This document shows, piece after piece, positions 51,494 through 60,110 of a stretch of 64,000 nt of DNA. Every line of letters begins with the position of its first letter. Position 1 is the stretch's first letter. The notes under the pieces were generated by a model. It made no database searches, had not been told where the DNA came from, and saw only the letters and a program-made list of their open reading frames with translations. The stretch is from Paenarthrobacter nicotinovorans (GTDB lineage: Bacteria; Actinomycetota; Actinomycetes; Actinomycetales; Micrococcaceae): assembly GCF_007670255.1 (NCBI RefSeq), contig NZ_SZVS01000013.1, positions 1 through 64,000 of the forward strand, given 5' to 3'. The translations under genes and the position numbers were made by a program.

Positions 51494-51895
51494 ATGGAAG
51501 ATTTTCGGAAAGACGCACCAGTCATTTCCGCGTACAGCCGCCGGCAGGCGATCACCGACGGCGTCCTGAAAGACATCACTGAATACGCGGCCCAACTCGG
51601 ATTCAGCATTCCCGTGGCCATCACCAGCGAAGCCTGGGGGGAGAGCGTCTCCTGGCCGGAAGCGGCCGGATTCCACCAAAACGAACCTGACCGGATCCGG
51701 GATCTCCTTCGAGCAGCCCACCGCGCTGTCATCGCAGCGTGCCACAGCGATGTCACGCGCATTCCGGTCAAGACCTGGCGGATACCCGTGGCAGAGCCGA
51801 AGGCTGAACCCCAGGCCATCGAGCTCCACCTTCAGATCGGCCCTGGCGACACGATTCTGCCCGTGGTGACGATCTTGCTTCCGGAGCAGGACTGA
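51494..51895 (+). CDS. DUF6573-like plasmid protein
   Basis: 133 residues. The opening 'VISAYSRRQAITDGVLKDIT', followed by 'AAQLGFSIPVAITSEAW' and a later 'RIRDLLRAAHRAVIA', is the layout of a family common on plasmids and mobile elements of unknown function. It overlaps the next gene at ATGATG. Assignment is by recollection of the motif order. Confidence 0.55.
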   Translation: MEDFRKDAPVISAYSRRQAITDGVLKDITEYAAQLGFSIPVAITSEAWGESVSWPEAAGFHQNEPDRIRDLLRAAHRAVIAACHSDVTRIPVKTWRIPVAEPKAEPQAIELHLQIGPGDTILPVVTILLPEQD

Positions 51896-52245
51896 TGCCC
51901 GCCCCGGGCACGGGCATGCAGGAAAAGGCCCAAGTGTCGACGCTAACCGGACCCATTCGGGGATCCTGGTCACTGGCACCTACAGGGCTCTTGACCGTCA
52001 ACGGGGCCGCAGTCGCGGTCATCGGTGAATCGCTTCCTGACGGCTCTAATACCACCAGGATCCGGCTGGCGGAGAACTCCGCGGCGGGGCCCAACCGCAT
52101 GGCCGTTGTTGTCAAGGCCGCCTGGGATGAGCCGGCAGAAGGAACCGAAGAGGCTTGTGCCGGCCCCTTGGACGACTTCGGCCGACCGAACGCCGGCTGC
52201 ACCTACATCACGTGGGAGGACCATCCCGAATGGGACATCGGATAG
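51895..52245 (+). CDS. small acidic protein, unknown
   Basis: 116 residues overlapping the previous gene by one base. Strand-rich, with two Cys ('EACAGPLDDFGRPNAGCTYI') and an acidic end. No motif recognised. It probably belongs to the same transcript as its neighbours. Confidence 0.5.
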   Translation: MPAPGTGMQEKAQVSTLTGPIRGSWSLAPTGLLTVNGAAVAVIGESLPDGSNTTRIRLAENSAAGPNRMAVVVKAAWDEPAEGTEEACAGPLDDFGRPNAGCTYITWEDHPEWDIG

Positions 52246-52275
52246 GAATCAGCCAGTAGTCTCGAGGAAGGAGGA

Positions 52276-52479
52276 ATGATGGCAGTGCAAGTCATGGCAA
52301 CCAGGGTTCCAGGCCATGCCGTGGCGGTATGTCCCCTGTGTTTCTGGATCGCCGGCCCAGATTTGGAGGCACGGATCTTCTTGGCAGCCGACGCGCATGA
52401 CTGCCCCGGAGAGCCGCCGTCGGGCCTCGCCAAATCGGCCATCACCCGGGCTCGCCGGCTACTTGCCGGAGACTACTGA
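52276..52479 (+). CDS. small Cys-containing protein, unknown
   Basis: 67 residues; ATG 52276 or 52279 after GGAAGGAGG. A 'VCPLCFW' pair and a later Cys next to His ('DAHDCPGE') could bind one zinc. The motif copy 11 overlaps the CPLC codons. Function unknown; zinc binding is a guess. Confidence 0.45.
   Translation: MMAVQVMATRVPGHAVAVCPLCFWIAGPDLEARIFLAADAHDCPGEPPSGLAKSAITRARRLLAGDY
52326..52336 (-). repeat. dispersed motif copy 11 (GGGGACATACC on minus)
   Basis: Lies in the 67-residue gene, antisense to it. The coding strand reads Ala-Val-Cys-Pro, in a frame unlike the GMS copies. Confidence 0.75.
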
Positions 52480-52492
52480 CCAAGGACCACGA

Positions 52493-53125
52493 GTGAAATT
52501 TGAAACTGCCGCAGCGGAGGAAACCAACCTCCCGCTGGACGTCGACCAGGCCGCCCACCGGGCAGGAATCACTGTGCCGTCGTTCCGGACCCTCATGAGC
52601 AAAATCAACGGCACGCCGGCAGACCTTCGGACGCCCGCCAAGACGGGGGAGCGGGCACGCAAGTACGATTTGGACAAACTCGATGCGTGGATCCGGGCTG
52701 GACGTCCGGTCGGCGATTCCGCGGCCCAGGAACCGCAAGGTCCTCCCGTGCACGTGGCAGCGACAGCAACCTGGACAGGTACCCGGTGGAATATCGCTGC
52801 CGAAGATCCCCAGACATCCGTGGCCGCCGGGGATCTCAAAACCGCAATGAGGACAGTCGCTGAAGAGGCTGCCTCGCTGATGGGGATCCCAGGAAGGGTC
52901 GTGCTGGATCTTTCCTTCGACGTCGATGCCGCCGCCAGGAGGAAGTGGTCTGAGGCCGCGGATTTGAGGGCCCGCGGCGAGGAGCTCCAACGCCAGGCCG
53001 CGCAAAAGCGCCGTGAGGTTGTGCGGGCGCTCGTCGAAACCGGTATGTCCCTGCCGGACATCGGCCAAGTCCTGGGAATCTCGTACTCACGCGTCCAGCA
53101 AATCAACACCGGAGACAATCCCTAG
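52493..53125 (+). CDS. two-HTH plasmid regulator, unknown
   Basis: 210 residues from GTG 52493 (AAGGA upstream). Helix-turn-helix-like units lie at both ends: 'DVDQAAHRAGITVPSFRTLM' near 15-35 and 'GMSLPDIGQVLGISYSRVQQ' near 180-200, with a charged coiled-coil-like stretch before the second ('EAADLRARGEELQRQAAQKR'). The second is a good sigma-region-4-type reader. It carries motif copy 12. No partner is known. Confidence 0.55.
   Translation: MKFETAAAEETNLPLDVDQAAHRAGITVPSFRTLMSKINGTPADLRTPAKTGERARKYDLDKLDAWIRAGRPVGDSAAQEPQGPPVHVAATATWTGTRWNIAAEDPQTSVAAGDLKTAMRTVAEEAASLMGIPGRVVLDLSFDVDAAARRKWSEAADLRARGEELQRQAAQKRREVVRALVETGMSLPDIGQVLGISYSRVQQINTGDNP
53042..53052 (-). repeat. dispersed motif copy 12 (AGGGACATACC on minus)
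   Basis: Last copy of the motif; none occurs in the remaining 11 kb. Antisense in the two-HTH gene, where the coding strand reads Gly-Met-Ser-Leu. Confidence 0.75.
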
Positions 53126-53184
53126 CGAAGAAATCCCGGGCCCCGTTCCGGTTGAATCAGCTTGAACTAGTCAAAGGTGCGCCA

Positions 53185-53881
53185 ATGGACTTTCGTATTC
53201 AGGAACGTTTTGTGACCGCACAGCCGTGGTGGATTGCCACGGAACTTGTTCGACGGAACACCCAGTTGCGCATCTTGGAATGGCATCCGGGTGGGGGACA
53301 ATACGACGCGTTGGGCATACTTGACCTCTCGCTTGAGAAAGTGACCATTTCTCTGAACCGGAGGGGCGGAAGCATTCACTTGGTGGAATCCCCGGATTTC
53401 GAACCTATTGAATGGTCGGAAGTATTTTCCAGCTCCCCGCATGCCATCGTGGAACGTATCGAAAAGGGGGGGCCGCCTCACGCCTCCTGCTCAAACACCG
53501 CCGACTGCGCGACATACGCTGACGTACAGAATCATCGCGACGATTCTGGCGCAGATGGTGAACTCCAAGACCATGTGGGACGCGAGGAGTGCGTTCGTGG
53601 ATACCTCCGGTTATGGGAGCGGACCCATCGAAGGCATCTTCGAGCACTTCCCCAGTGCTGCGAGGCAACGAGAGGCGGTAGGAAGAGTTGAAGTTCTGGG
53701 CGACGCATCGTATGCGTTCTGGTCGCTTAACCGAAACGATGAAGTTGTTGCCGTCCTCGACCAGTTGGGTACGCTCCACCTACAAAAGGGTGAGCCAGCC
53801 GATCTGATGAGAATTTTTACAGCGAGCAGACGCAGCCTGGCGGCAACTATCGGCCAGGCTCTTGGAGTAATCCTGAAATGA
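53185..53881 (+). pseudogene. unknown protein split at a seven-G tract
   Basis: ATG 53185 opens a frame through 'EVFSSSPHAIVERIEKGG' and fails after a run of seven G (about 53465-53471). From there another frame continues with clear coding character ('RHTLTYRIIATILAQMVNSK' ... 'FWSLNRNDEVVAVLDQLGTL' ... 'FTASRRSLAATIGQALGVIL') to TGA 53881. Six G would keep one frame of ~231 residues. The homopolymer suggests a sequencing error or phase variation. Family not recognised. Confidence 0.6.
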
Positions 53882-53982
53882 TACTTCCTGCCAAGAATCG
53901 TAGTGGACGCTCCGCGTATCAAGACCGTGCGTTGTCAGCGGGTTCGTGACCGGAGTTGGGGGGCGGCATGGACCATGTGCTT

Positions 53983-54573
53983 TCAGAGAGAAGTCGGCAC
54001 GCACCTGCGCATGAGGCTCGCCAGGCGCTCGGCAATGGCGTTGATTGGGACCTCTTTGGTTGACGGGCCCCACGAGAGTCGTAGCGCGCCCTCGACGCGT
54101 TCCTTGGGCAGACCCGCTGCCAGCAGCACGTGGCTGGGCTCGTAGCTCTGCGATGTGCACGCTGACCCATTTGAAAGTGCGACGATGTCCTTAAGCGCCA
54201 CGATCGCTGCTTCGGAATCGACGCCAGGGATTGACACATTCAGGGTGCTCGCGACTGTGCGTCCGGCGTCTCCGTTCAACTCGGCACCGAGTGGCTCTAG
54301 CGCCTTGAGCAGCTGCTCTTTTATTGCTGCTGCCGCGAGGGTGTGCGCCTCGGCTTCCTTCAGAGCGATGGCAGACGCGGTGCCGAGGCCTGCGATCAGG
54401 GCTACGGGCAAGGTTCCCGGCCGCAGCCCCCGTTCCTGACCGCCGCCGTACATCAGCGGAGTCAGTGGTGGGCGCTTGTAGCCACGCCGGCGGGTGATGA
54501 GCCCGCCGATGCCCTTAGGGGCCCCGATCTTGTGTCCCGAAAAGGACAGCAGGTCGATTCGCGGCTGCCTCAA
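53983..54573 (-). pseudogene. C-terminal half of a DndA-type cysteine desulfurase
   Basis: About 196 residues, continuing open upstream to near 54630 without a start. The PLP lysine sits in 'LSFSGHKIGAPKGIGGL', then 'MYGGGQERGLRPGTLPVALI' and the sulfur-carrying Cys in 'ALSNGSACTSQSYEPSHVL'. That last segment is characteristic of DndA, which supplies sulfur for DNA phosphorothioation. The first half (PLP cofactor-binding region) is missing and no dndBCDE genes are in the window, so this is a truncated remnant, cut by the insertion debris on its left side in transcription terms. Confidence 0.78.
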
Positions 54574-54719
54574 AGGGCCTATCCGGTCAACCGCTATTTG
54601 ACCGGAGCTTCGCCAATTGAGGGCGCCAGGTTGTGACTGTTAACTTCGTTTGGCGGTAGCAGCTTGAACGGCGGTTTTGCCGTTCCGTTTGCGGAACCCG
54701 GTGCGGGCAGCCGCGGTCA

Positions 54720-55328
54720 TTAGCTGCAGGACGCACCGTACATAGGCACAGAGACGGCGGACGACTTCCCTGTAGCAGGATCCGTGACTCTGATGACTAC
54801 GCAGGCTGGCCCTTGGACGAGGGTCATTCCCGGAAACTGGGTTGGGCGGTCGGTGCAAGCCGTGACGGTGTAAGAAACCGGCAGTTCGAGCCGGCCCTCA
54901 CGCAGAGCTTGGCTGGATTCCCAGTCCTTCGCGGAGGCGACGATGATGGCGGCGTCCGCGGGACTGTCGATGCTGATGACTCGCTCGCCCGTTCCGGCGT
55001 CAACTGAGATGGGGGTCTTCCAGGCCCCATAGTTCTTACCGTCATTCGCCGTGTAGGCGTACCCATCCGTGGCGCCTGCTATCGGCCACGAGTAGTTCGG
55101 AGGACTGCCTAGCCAGGCTAACGACGAGACCCCATAGGCTTTCGGTGCATCAGGAATGCCGGCCATATTTCCGGTCCAGGCATCTTGGCAGCGCAACGTG
55201 GATCCGAGGCGCTGTTCAGGTGCCGTGTGTGGCATTGGCTCTGCTGGATTCTGTTCGATTGCCGAACAGCCTGCTGTAGCAAGCAGCAGGCCCAGGGCGA
55301 GGGCCGTAATTACTCGGGATGATCGCAT
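54720..55328 (-). CDS. secreted lipoprotein, unknown
   Basis: 202 residues from ATG 55328. Lipoprotein signal with lipobox 'LLATAGC', a short linker and a globular part with paired Cys ('TLRCQDAWTGN', 'TVTACTDRPTQFPGM', 'VQGPACVV' and a terminal Cys). It sits between an IstB remnant and a DndA fragment. No family recognised; an orphan immunity or surface protein is possible. Confidence 0.5.
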   Translation of the reverse strand: MRSSRVITALALGLLLATAGCSAIEQNPAEPMPHTAPEQRLGSTLRCQDAWTGNMAGIPDAPKAYGVSSLAWLGSPPNYSWPIAGATDGYAYTANDGKNYGAWKTPISVDAGTGERVISIDSPADAAIIVASAKDWESSQALREGRLELPVSYTVTACTDRPTQFPGMTLVQGPACVVIRVTDPATGKSSAVSVPMYGASCS

Positions 55329-55384
55329 GCTGTTAGCCCTCCCCGGCGAGCACAGGTCCATATACCTGCCCCAATGACAACACC

Positions 55385-55555
55385 CCGGCAATAGCCCGAT
55401 GTCATCAATACAAATCAAATCAACGTTTGTGGCCCGGGTAATGGCTTTGTTGACGCTGTCATCGATGCGATGCCGACGCACGAGAGCGCCGAGGTCTTCC
55501 ATGCCACTGTGGGTAGCCTTAAGTGTGGCTGTCGCTACGTCGATGGTATGGCGGT
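55385..55555 (-). mobile_element. IstB (IS21-family) remnant
   Basis: About 55 residues of an IstB-type ATPase remain: 'MEDLGALVRRHRIDDSVNKA' and 'LICIDDIGLLP', the Walker B region of the IS21 helper protein, with a few upstream codons (TIDVATATLK). The frame then runs into unrelated sequence. It marks an old insertion at the border of the accessory segment. Confidence 0.75.
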
Positions 55556-56284
55556 TAGGGGAACCATACTTTCAAGGCTCTCCCATTCGTTTGTTTCGTT
55601 ATTCAGAACGGTCGCCCCAGGGCCGGAACCTCTTACCTCTCGGAAGCCATATTGAAACCCCTGGATGGAATATTCTTCCGCCGTTCCGTCCTTGTACTGC
55701 TGGGGCAACAAAAGCGCGATGTAATCCTTCCCGACCTTGATATCAGCATCCCCCGAATACATCTTCTTAACGTACTGAATTCCGGTTGGCTTCTGACCGC
55801 CATTACGGCTCTTGAACTTACCCTGCTGCTGGGGATTGAGGCTCTTCCAGTACTCATCGAAGGAGACGACTCCCCCACCTTTGTTGTAAGTCAGCTGAGC
55901 GCCGGGCTTTAGGTCCCCCTTGTATACCGTTTGGACGGTCATTTTTCCGATGGTCTGAGGGAAGGTGTACTGATTGAAGATGGGGCTGAAGGTGCGCCCT
56001 CCGTCGATGGAGTCGATGTGAACCCGCGCTACCACAGGGACGGAATTGAACCCATAATAGGGGTCTTTCGCGTTCCAGACGAAGTCCACTTCAGTTGGAA
56101 TGCTCTGGATTTGATCGACCGGTATCCTCGCATATGCGTCATGCTCCATGGCGGCAACAGTACTCTCCGTCGCTTGTTGGCTTTCGACTTGTCCAACAGA
56201 ACTTGGCGAATCGGAAGCGCAGGCGGTTACCCCTCCAAGAAGCAGGACAGTGGCGACCGCGAAGGGCACTTTCAGATTGTTCAT
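55535..56284 (-). CDS. lipoprotein of AT-richer origin, unknown
   Basis: 249 residues from ATG 56284. Lipobox 'LLGGVTAC', then an Asn/Gln/Lys-richer globular domain than surrounding proteins, with 'FPQTIGKMTVQTVYKGDLKP' (a strand-rich cupredoxin-like or immunoglobulin-like feel) and no enzyme motif. The base composition is lower in GC than the plasmid backbone, and the gene is adjacent to a metalloprotease with the same bias, so both probably arrived together. Confidence 0.5.
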   Translation of the reverse strand: MNNLKVPFAVATVLLLGGVTACASDSPSSVGQVESQQATESTVAAMEHDAYARIPVDQIQSIPTEVDFVWNAKDPYYGFNSVPVVARVHIDSIDGGRTFSPIFNQYTFPQTIGKMTVQTVYKGDLKPGAQLTYNKGGGVVSFDEYWKSLNPQQQGKFKSRNGGQKPTGIQYVKKMYSGDADIKVGKDYIALLLPQQYKDGTAEEYSIQGFQYGFREVRGSGPGATVLNNETNEWESLESMVPLTAIPST

Positions 56285-56309
56285 TCTATCGACCTCTCTA
56301 GACAAGATT

Positions 56310-56903
56310 TTAGTACAGGATGTTGACGGCATCGTTGTCGACCTGCTGAACTCTCTGTACTATTCGTCCGGCGCCTGTCTGGCACATGATGCTGTAGGGA
56401 TTCGTTTGCCAGTGGTCGAGTCCGAAGGAGTGTCCCATCTCGTGGATCGTGGTCCCTAATGCCTGATCGTTCGAAAAACTCGGTGAGCTATATTGATCGT
56501 TGTTGATATGAATCTCAGTGAAGTCCCAATTCGAATACCACGGGCTCACGCTTGTCGGGCCGTTATTGTAAAACTCTGTTTGCGCAATGATGGACGACGA
56601 TTGAAAGTATGAGCTGTAGTTCAAGTGGAAGTCCATCATCGAGCCGTTATTGCTGCTGACAAAATTGATGTAGATGGGGTTGTCCCACCCTGGATACATC
56701 CAGTTGTTGGCAGCGTTAACGATGTACGACTCCCAGTTGCCGACCCCTGACGCGTAGTTCAACCAGACAGTTACATTTCCGACGCCCAGCGAGTACCGGT
56801 GGCCATATGTTGGTGTCGCAGCATTTGCGGCAGTAGCGGGAATCATGAACAGAATTACAAAACCGAGAATTGCGAGAACTTTTATTCTTGCCTTGTGGAT
56901 CAT
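56310..56903 (-). CDS. secreted matrixin-type metalloprotease
   Basis: 197 residues from ATG 56903. Signal peptide (hydrophobic at 10-30, cut near ANA-AT), then a mature domain with the metzincin motif 'TTIHEMGHSFGLDHWQ' (zinc ligands His, His, His; Glu catalytic) and a Met-turn 'SIMCQ' about 15 residues on. Rich in Asn, Ser and Tyr, and AT-richer than neighbouring DNA, which points to a donor outside the high-GC actinobacteria. Likely an exported protease. Confidence 0.72.
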   Translation of the reverse strand: MIHKARIKVLAILGFVILFMIPATAANAATPTYGHRYSLGVGNVTVWLNYASGVGNWESYIVNAANNWMYPGWDNPIYINFVSSNNGSMMDFHLNYSSYFQSSSIIAQTEFYNNGPTSVSPWYSNWDFTEIHINNDQYSSPSFSNDQALGTTIHEMGHSFGLDHWQTNPYSIMCQTGAGRIVQRVQQVDNDAVNILY

Positions 56904-57149
56904 TATGCCTCTCCCCACGGAGGTCTATTCTGATCGTGCGCTATTCCACGATTTCTGCGTTCAGAACAACCTTTAGTGTTAATTTGCCGCGGGGGATGCA
57001 AGGAGTTCCGGATGGCAACCATCCCCCATCGCTGCCACGAAGTGAATTCCTCCGTCCGTTGGGCTTATTCTCGGGCCTAACCAAATTGAGTGTCAATGGG
57101 CCAGTCTGGCCAATTTAATTGATCTTCCCACTAAACCGTGAAGCGCTCT

Positions 57150-57490
57150 TTACTTCAGCACTCCGGGGTCGGGTGGTCCCGAACCCTTTGCCAAATCCAG
57201 AAGAAGTTTGCGGATGCGTTGTTGGGTTGCTTGATGGCGTTCGACTTCGCGAGGCCATCCCCGGACTTCCGCGTCGGCTATGAGCTCTCCCTCCCGTTCA
57301 AGGCGTGCCCTGAGTCGCGGTGCGTATTCGCTGGTGGTGAGAAATTTCGGGCATGTGAGTATCAGTTCGCATTCGCATGGCCCTTCTGCTGGCAGTCGCA
57401 GGCAATGCCCCAACTCGAGTTCGGTTTTTAGGAAGTTAGTTTGAAGCCAATGAACTGTCCGGCACAGCCGATATCTGGTTTGAAATGGGT
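57150..57490 (-). pseudogene. C-terminal remnant of a tyrosine recombinase or Tn554-like transposase
   Basis: An open frame without a start encodes 'ELGHCLRLPAEGPCECELIL' followed by 'TCPKFLTTSEYAPRLRARLE' and a helical end. The GHC...CEC...TCPKF cysteine pattern and the following helix belong to the tail of actinobacterial integrase/transposase proteins. The catalytic region (Arg, His, Tyr) is absent. It supports past mobile-element activity here. Confidence 0.5.
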
Positions 57491-57539
57491 ATCAATGAGT
57501 CTTGAAGCCCGTACCAAATTTGAGGCGCATCCTAGCCAG

Positions 57540-58244
57540 TCACCCCAGGTGTCGGAGTCGCGTACTGTCCCCGGAAGTGGGCGGCGCCGCGTCGGCCGGG
57601 GCGGTGGAGGTGTGTGGAGCGTCTGTTTTCGTATAGGGGCTGCCAAGGCGTTTGTGCCACCATCGCAGCAGATGGTCGATCAGGATGCCCATGATGATCG
57701 CGAAAACCACGGCAATCCCCGCACTCAGCAGGGGATTGCCGTGCAGCCAGGTGAAGGAACTGGCCAACAGGCCGATTCCGAGTGAATACAGCACCCAGGT
57801 GAGGCATGCGAGGGCATCCAGCAGGAAGAACCGGCGGCGGGGGAACGCGGTGGTTCCCGCCACGTAGTTTACGGCGACGCGCCCCCACGGAATGTACCGG
57901 GCGGTAAAGATCAGCACGGCGCCGCGCTTCTCCAACTCATATCGGGCCCAGCCAAACACCTTCCGAACCTTCGGCCGGCGCATCCAGCACCAACGGTCCA
58001 GGCCGATTTTCCGGCCCAGCAGATAGGCCATGTTGTCCCCCGCCATGGCACCGAGCAGCGCGGTGACACCAAGGATCCAGAGGTTGGGTTCGCCGCTTTG
58101 GCGGGAGAAGGCGGCCAGCGCCACGATGAGGGTTTCGCTCGGCACAACCATCGCAAAGCCGTCGATAAAGAAGAAGACGAACAGCAGCGGGTAGATCCAC
58201 CATTGTCCGGCCGCCTGCAGCACGGCTTCCCCGATAAAATCCAT
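57540..58244 (-). CDS. DedA/VTT-family membrane protein
   Basis: 234 residues from ATG 58244. Signature of the family: 'FFFIDGFAMVVPSETLIVA' near 25-45, 'GAMAGDNMAYLLGRKIG' near 70-85 and the arginine-containing 'LIFTARYIPWGRVAVNYVAG' near 110-130, with four to five membrane helices. DedA proteins flip phospholipids or undecaprenyl phosphate carriers across the membrane. A Pro/Thr-rich tail ends the protein. It appears intact, although its neighbours are decayed. Confidence 0.8.
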   Translation of the reverse strand: MDFIGEAVLQAAGQWWIYPLLFVFFFIDGFAMVVPSETLIVALAAFSRQSGEPNLWILGVTALLGAMAGDNMAYLLGRKIGLDRWCWMRRPKVRKVFGWARYELEKRGAVLIFTARYIPWGRVAVNYVAGTTAFPRRRFFLLDALACLTWVLYSLGIGLLASSFTWLHGNPLLSAGIAVVFAIIMGILIDHLLRWWHKRLGSPYTKTDAPHTSTAPADAAPPTSGDSTRLRHLG

Positions 58245-58302
58245 ACGGGCAACTCCCAAAGAAGGCAAATACAGACGAAAGCGACGAAATACGCTGTCTC
58301 CA

Positions 58303-58740
58303 GTGTCCCACGCCCGACTCGATGGCACGCCCCTGCTCAAGGCCGGCGCGGTCACCAGCATCACCGGCCGTGGCGCCAGCGCCCTGATCGACGGAGAACA
58401 GGTTCACGTCGGCAAGCAGCGAAATCGGCGCACCCCGCTGACAGGCAAATCACCGAACCACCGGCCGGCGCGAAGCGGCCGGGCGGACAGCATGGTCGTG
58501 CGCCGCGGAACCCGGTACATCGGCGTCCTTGGCCTCATGGAAACGCCCCGCGCCTCCGCCACATGATCATGCTTTCCGTGACAACCAGACAGTCGCGTAC
58601 GTCGTCGCCAATGGAACACAAGGTTGCCATGGTCGGCGACGGAGTCAAAGCCCCCGCAATGGCCAACGACACCGTCGGGATCGCCATGCACGTCGTCAGC
58701 TCGGACGTGGCTCATGGAAGCACCCGCCTCCGTCACGCGC
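58303..58740 (+). pseudogene. heavy-metal P-type ATPase remnant
   Basis: Pieces of a CadA/ZntA-type ATPase in shifting frames: 'ITGRGASALIDGEQVHVGK' at 58360-58420 (nucleotide-binding domain), 'YIGVLGLMETPR' near 58520-58550 and 'EHKVAMVGDGVKAPAMANDT' near 58615-58670 (the hinge GDGxNDxPA, here altered), then 'VGIAMHVVSSDVAHG'. Phosphorylation and metal sites are gone. A dead gene on the plus strand. Confidence 0.75.
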
Positions 58741-58862
58741 GCACAGTGACATGAGTCACCGCGCGACGCGTCAAGCACTGTTGTGACCCGCCGTTCTCCG
58801 CATTTCGGCCAGGACCCAAGCGGTGGAGGCGGGCCTGAGGTGGAATACTGCGAACTTCGGGT

Positions 58863-59342
58863 TTATGCGTTCGCGTGCACCTGCTGGGAGTATTGCATGG
58901 CTTGTCTGGATTTCTCTGCGAGCTGGTGCTGGCCTGAGACCCGGTAGAGGTCGGATGCCCACTGGAATTCCGCAGCTGCGTCACGGTAGCGGGCTTCGTC
59001 AAAGAGCCGCCGTCCGATGTGGTGCCGCACGTTGGCTTCCTCCAGACGGGTGGCGGCCAGCTGCAGGGCCTCCTCCTGCAGCTGGGCGGCTTCGTACCAG
59101 TGGTACTGGCGTTGGAAGACCTGGGCGAGTACCAGCAGCAGTTCGCCCCGGTCGGGGATGTCAGGCAGCAGCCGGAAGCCTTCTTGAAGAGCATCACTCT
59201 CGCGGTTGAGCAGAGCCAGAAACCGGACACGCTCCAGAGGCGGACAACCGTTGGCCAGGGCCGCCTCGATGGCCTCGGCGTCAAGTACGACGTCGCGGAG
59301 TGTGGCCGGGTCAGTTCGCCAGAACCCTGAAGTGTCATTCAC
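58863..59342 (-). CDS. TPR-like helical repeat protein
   Basis: 159 residues with repeated 34-residue-like helix pairs ('ELLLVLAQVFQRQYHWYEAA', 'LAATRLEEANVRHHIGRRLF', 'YRDAAAEFQWASDLYRVSGQ'), the pattern of tetratricopeptide repeats that bind partner proteins. No catalytic domain. It lies between two decayed genes; its own frame is intact. Confidence 0.6.
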   Translation of the reverse strand: MNDTSGFWRTDPATLRDVVLDAEAIEAALANGCPPLERVRFLALLNRESDALQEGFRLLPDIPDRGELLLVLAQVFQRQYHWYEAAQLQEEALQLAATRLEEANVRHHIGRRLFDEARYRDAAAEFQWASDLYRVSGQHQLAEKSRQAMQYSQQVHANA

Positions 59343-59536
59343 CGTTACGTGTCCTCCGTTGACCTGTCAAGGAACCAGTTGTTGCCCCGGGGCGGCCGCG
59401 GCCGCCCCCAATTTCCTCATGTTCTCATGGCGGCACCAGCCCGCGACGACAAAAGAGGGTGTCCTGCGCCCGGGACCTGGCAACCGCAGCGCCATGCCAG
59501 CTCTACGATTACTGTTGCCTTTTTGGCGGAGAAATC

Positions 59537-60110
59537 ATGAACGAACCAGCCAACCGTGCACTCCCGGACGCGGGGGTTGCGGCCATCGTGCCCTGCGTAT
59601 CACTGGCCCGGTCCTGGCCGGTGTTGTACCCGGTCAGCCACTGGGAGTGGTCCAGCGCGCCGCAGAATTGGCCCAACCTGAACGTCAAATTAATCTGCGC
59701 GTACCTGGATGTCGCCACTTATCTCGCCGACGAGCCAGCTGAGGGGGAACCAAGTTGGACCGATTGGGTCTGAGAGCGTTGTTGACGATGCTGAAGGCCC
59801 CAGCGCCGGAATCAGGGAACGCCTCCAGAAGATCCTCGACGGTGCTGGTGTCCGCTGGTCTTTCCTGATCCTATCCGGGAACCCTGCACGTGCGCTGAGC
59901 CAACTGACCGAATTCGCAAACGCATCCGTTAATCGCGGTTGGCACCCGCGAACCCGATCTGGGAACCGGCTGAAGCACCTGCTCGCAGGCTCGGTGGCCG
60001 TCCAGCTTACACGCCGCAACTCTGGCACGTTCTGGTTGTGCCGCTCGCATGGCAGACTCCCGGAAATAGGGCGTCTCGGCCGGTGTCTTGGGCTTCGTCT
60101 TTGGAAGGTG
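59537..60110 (+). pseudogene. universal stress protein (UspA-like) pseudogene
   Basis: Read across at least three frames, the segment gives a UspA-like protein: 'ITGPVLAGVVPGQPLGVVQ' and 'AAELAQ' (59600-59675), 'LNVKLICAYLDVATYLADEP' (59680-59740), 'GIRERLQKILDGAGVRWSFL' (59810-59870) and 'HLLAGSVAVQLTRR' followed by 'HVLVVPLAW' (59980-60050), the last being the Gly-rich nucleotide site. Single-base slips separate the pieces. A decayed gene. Confidence 0.65.
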
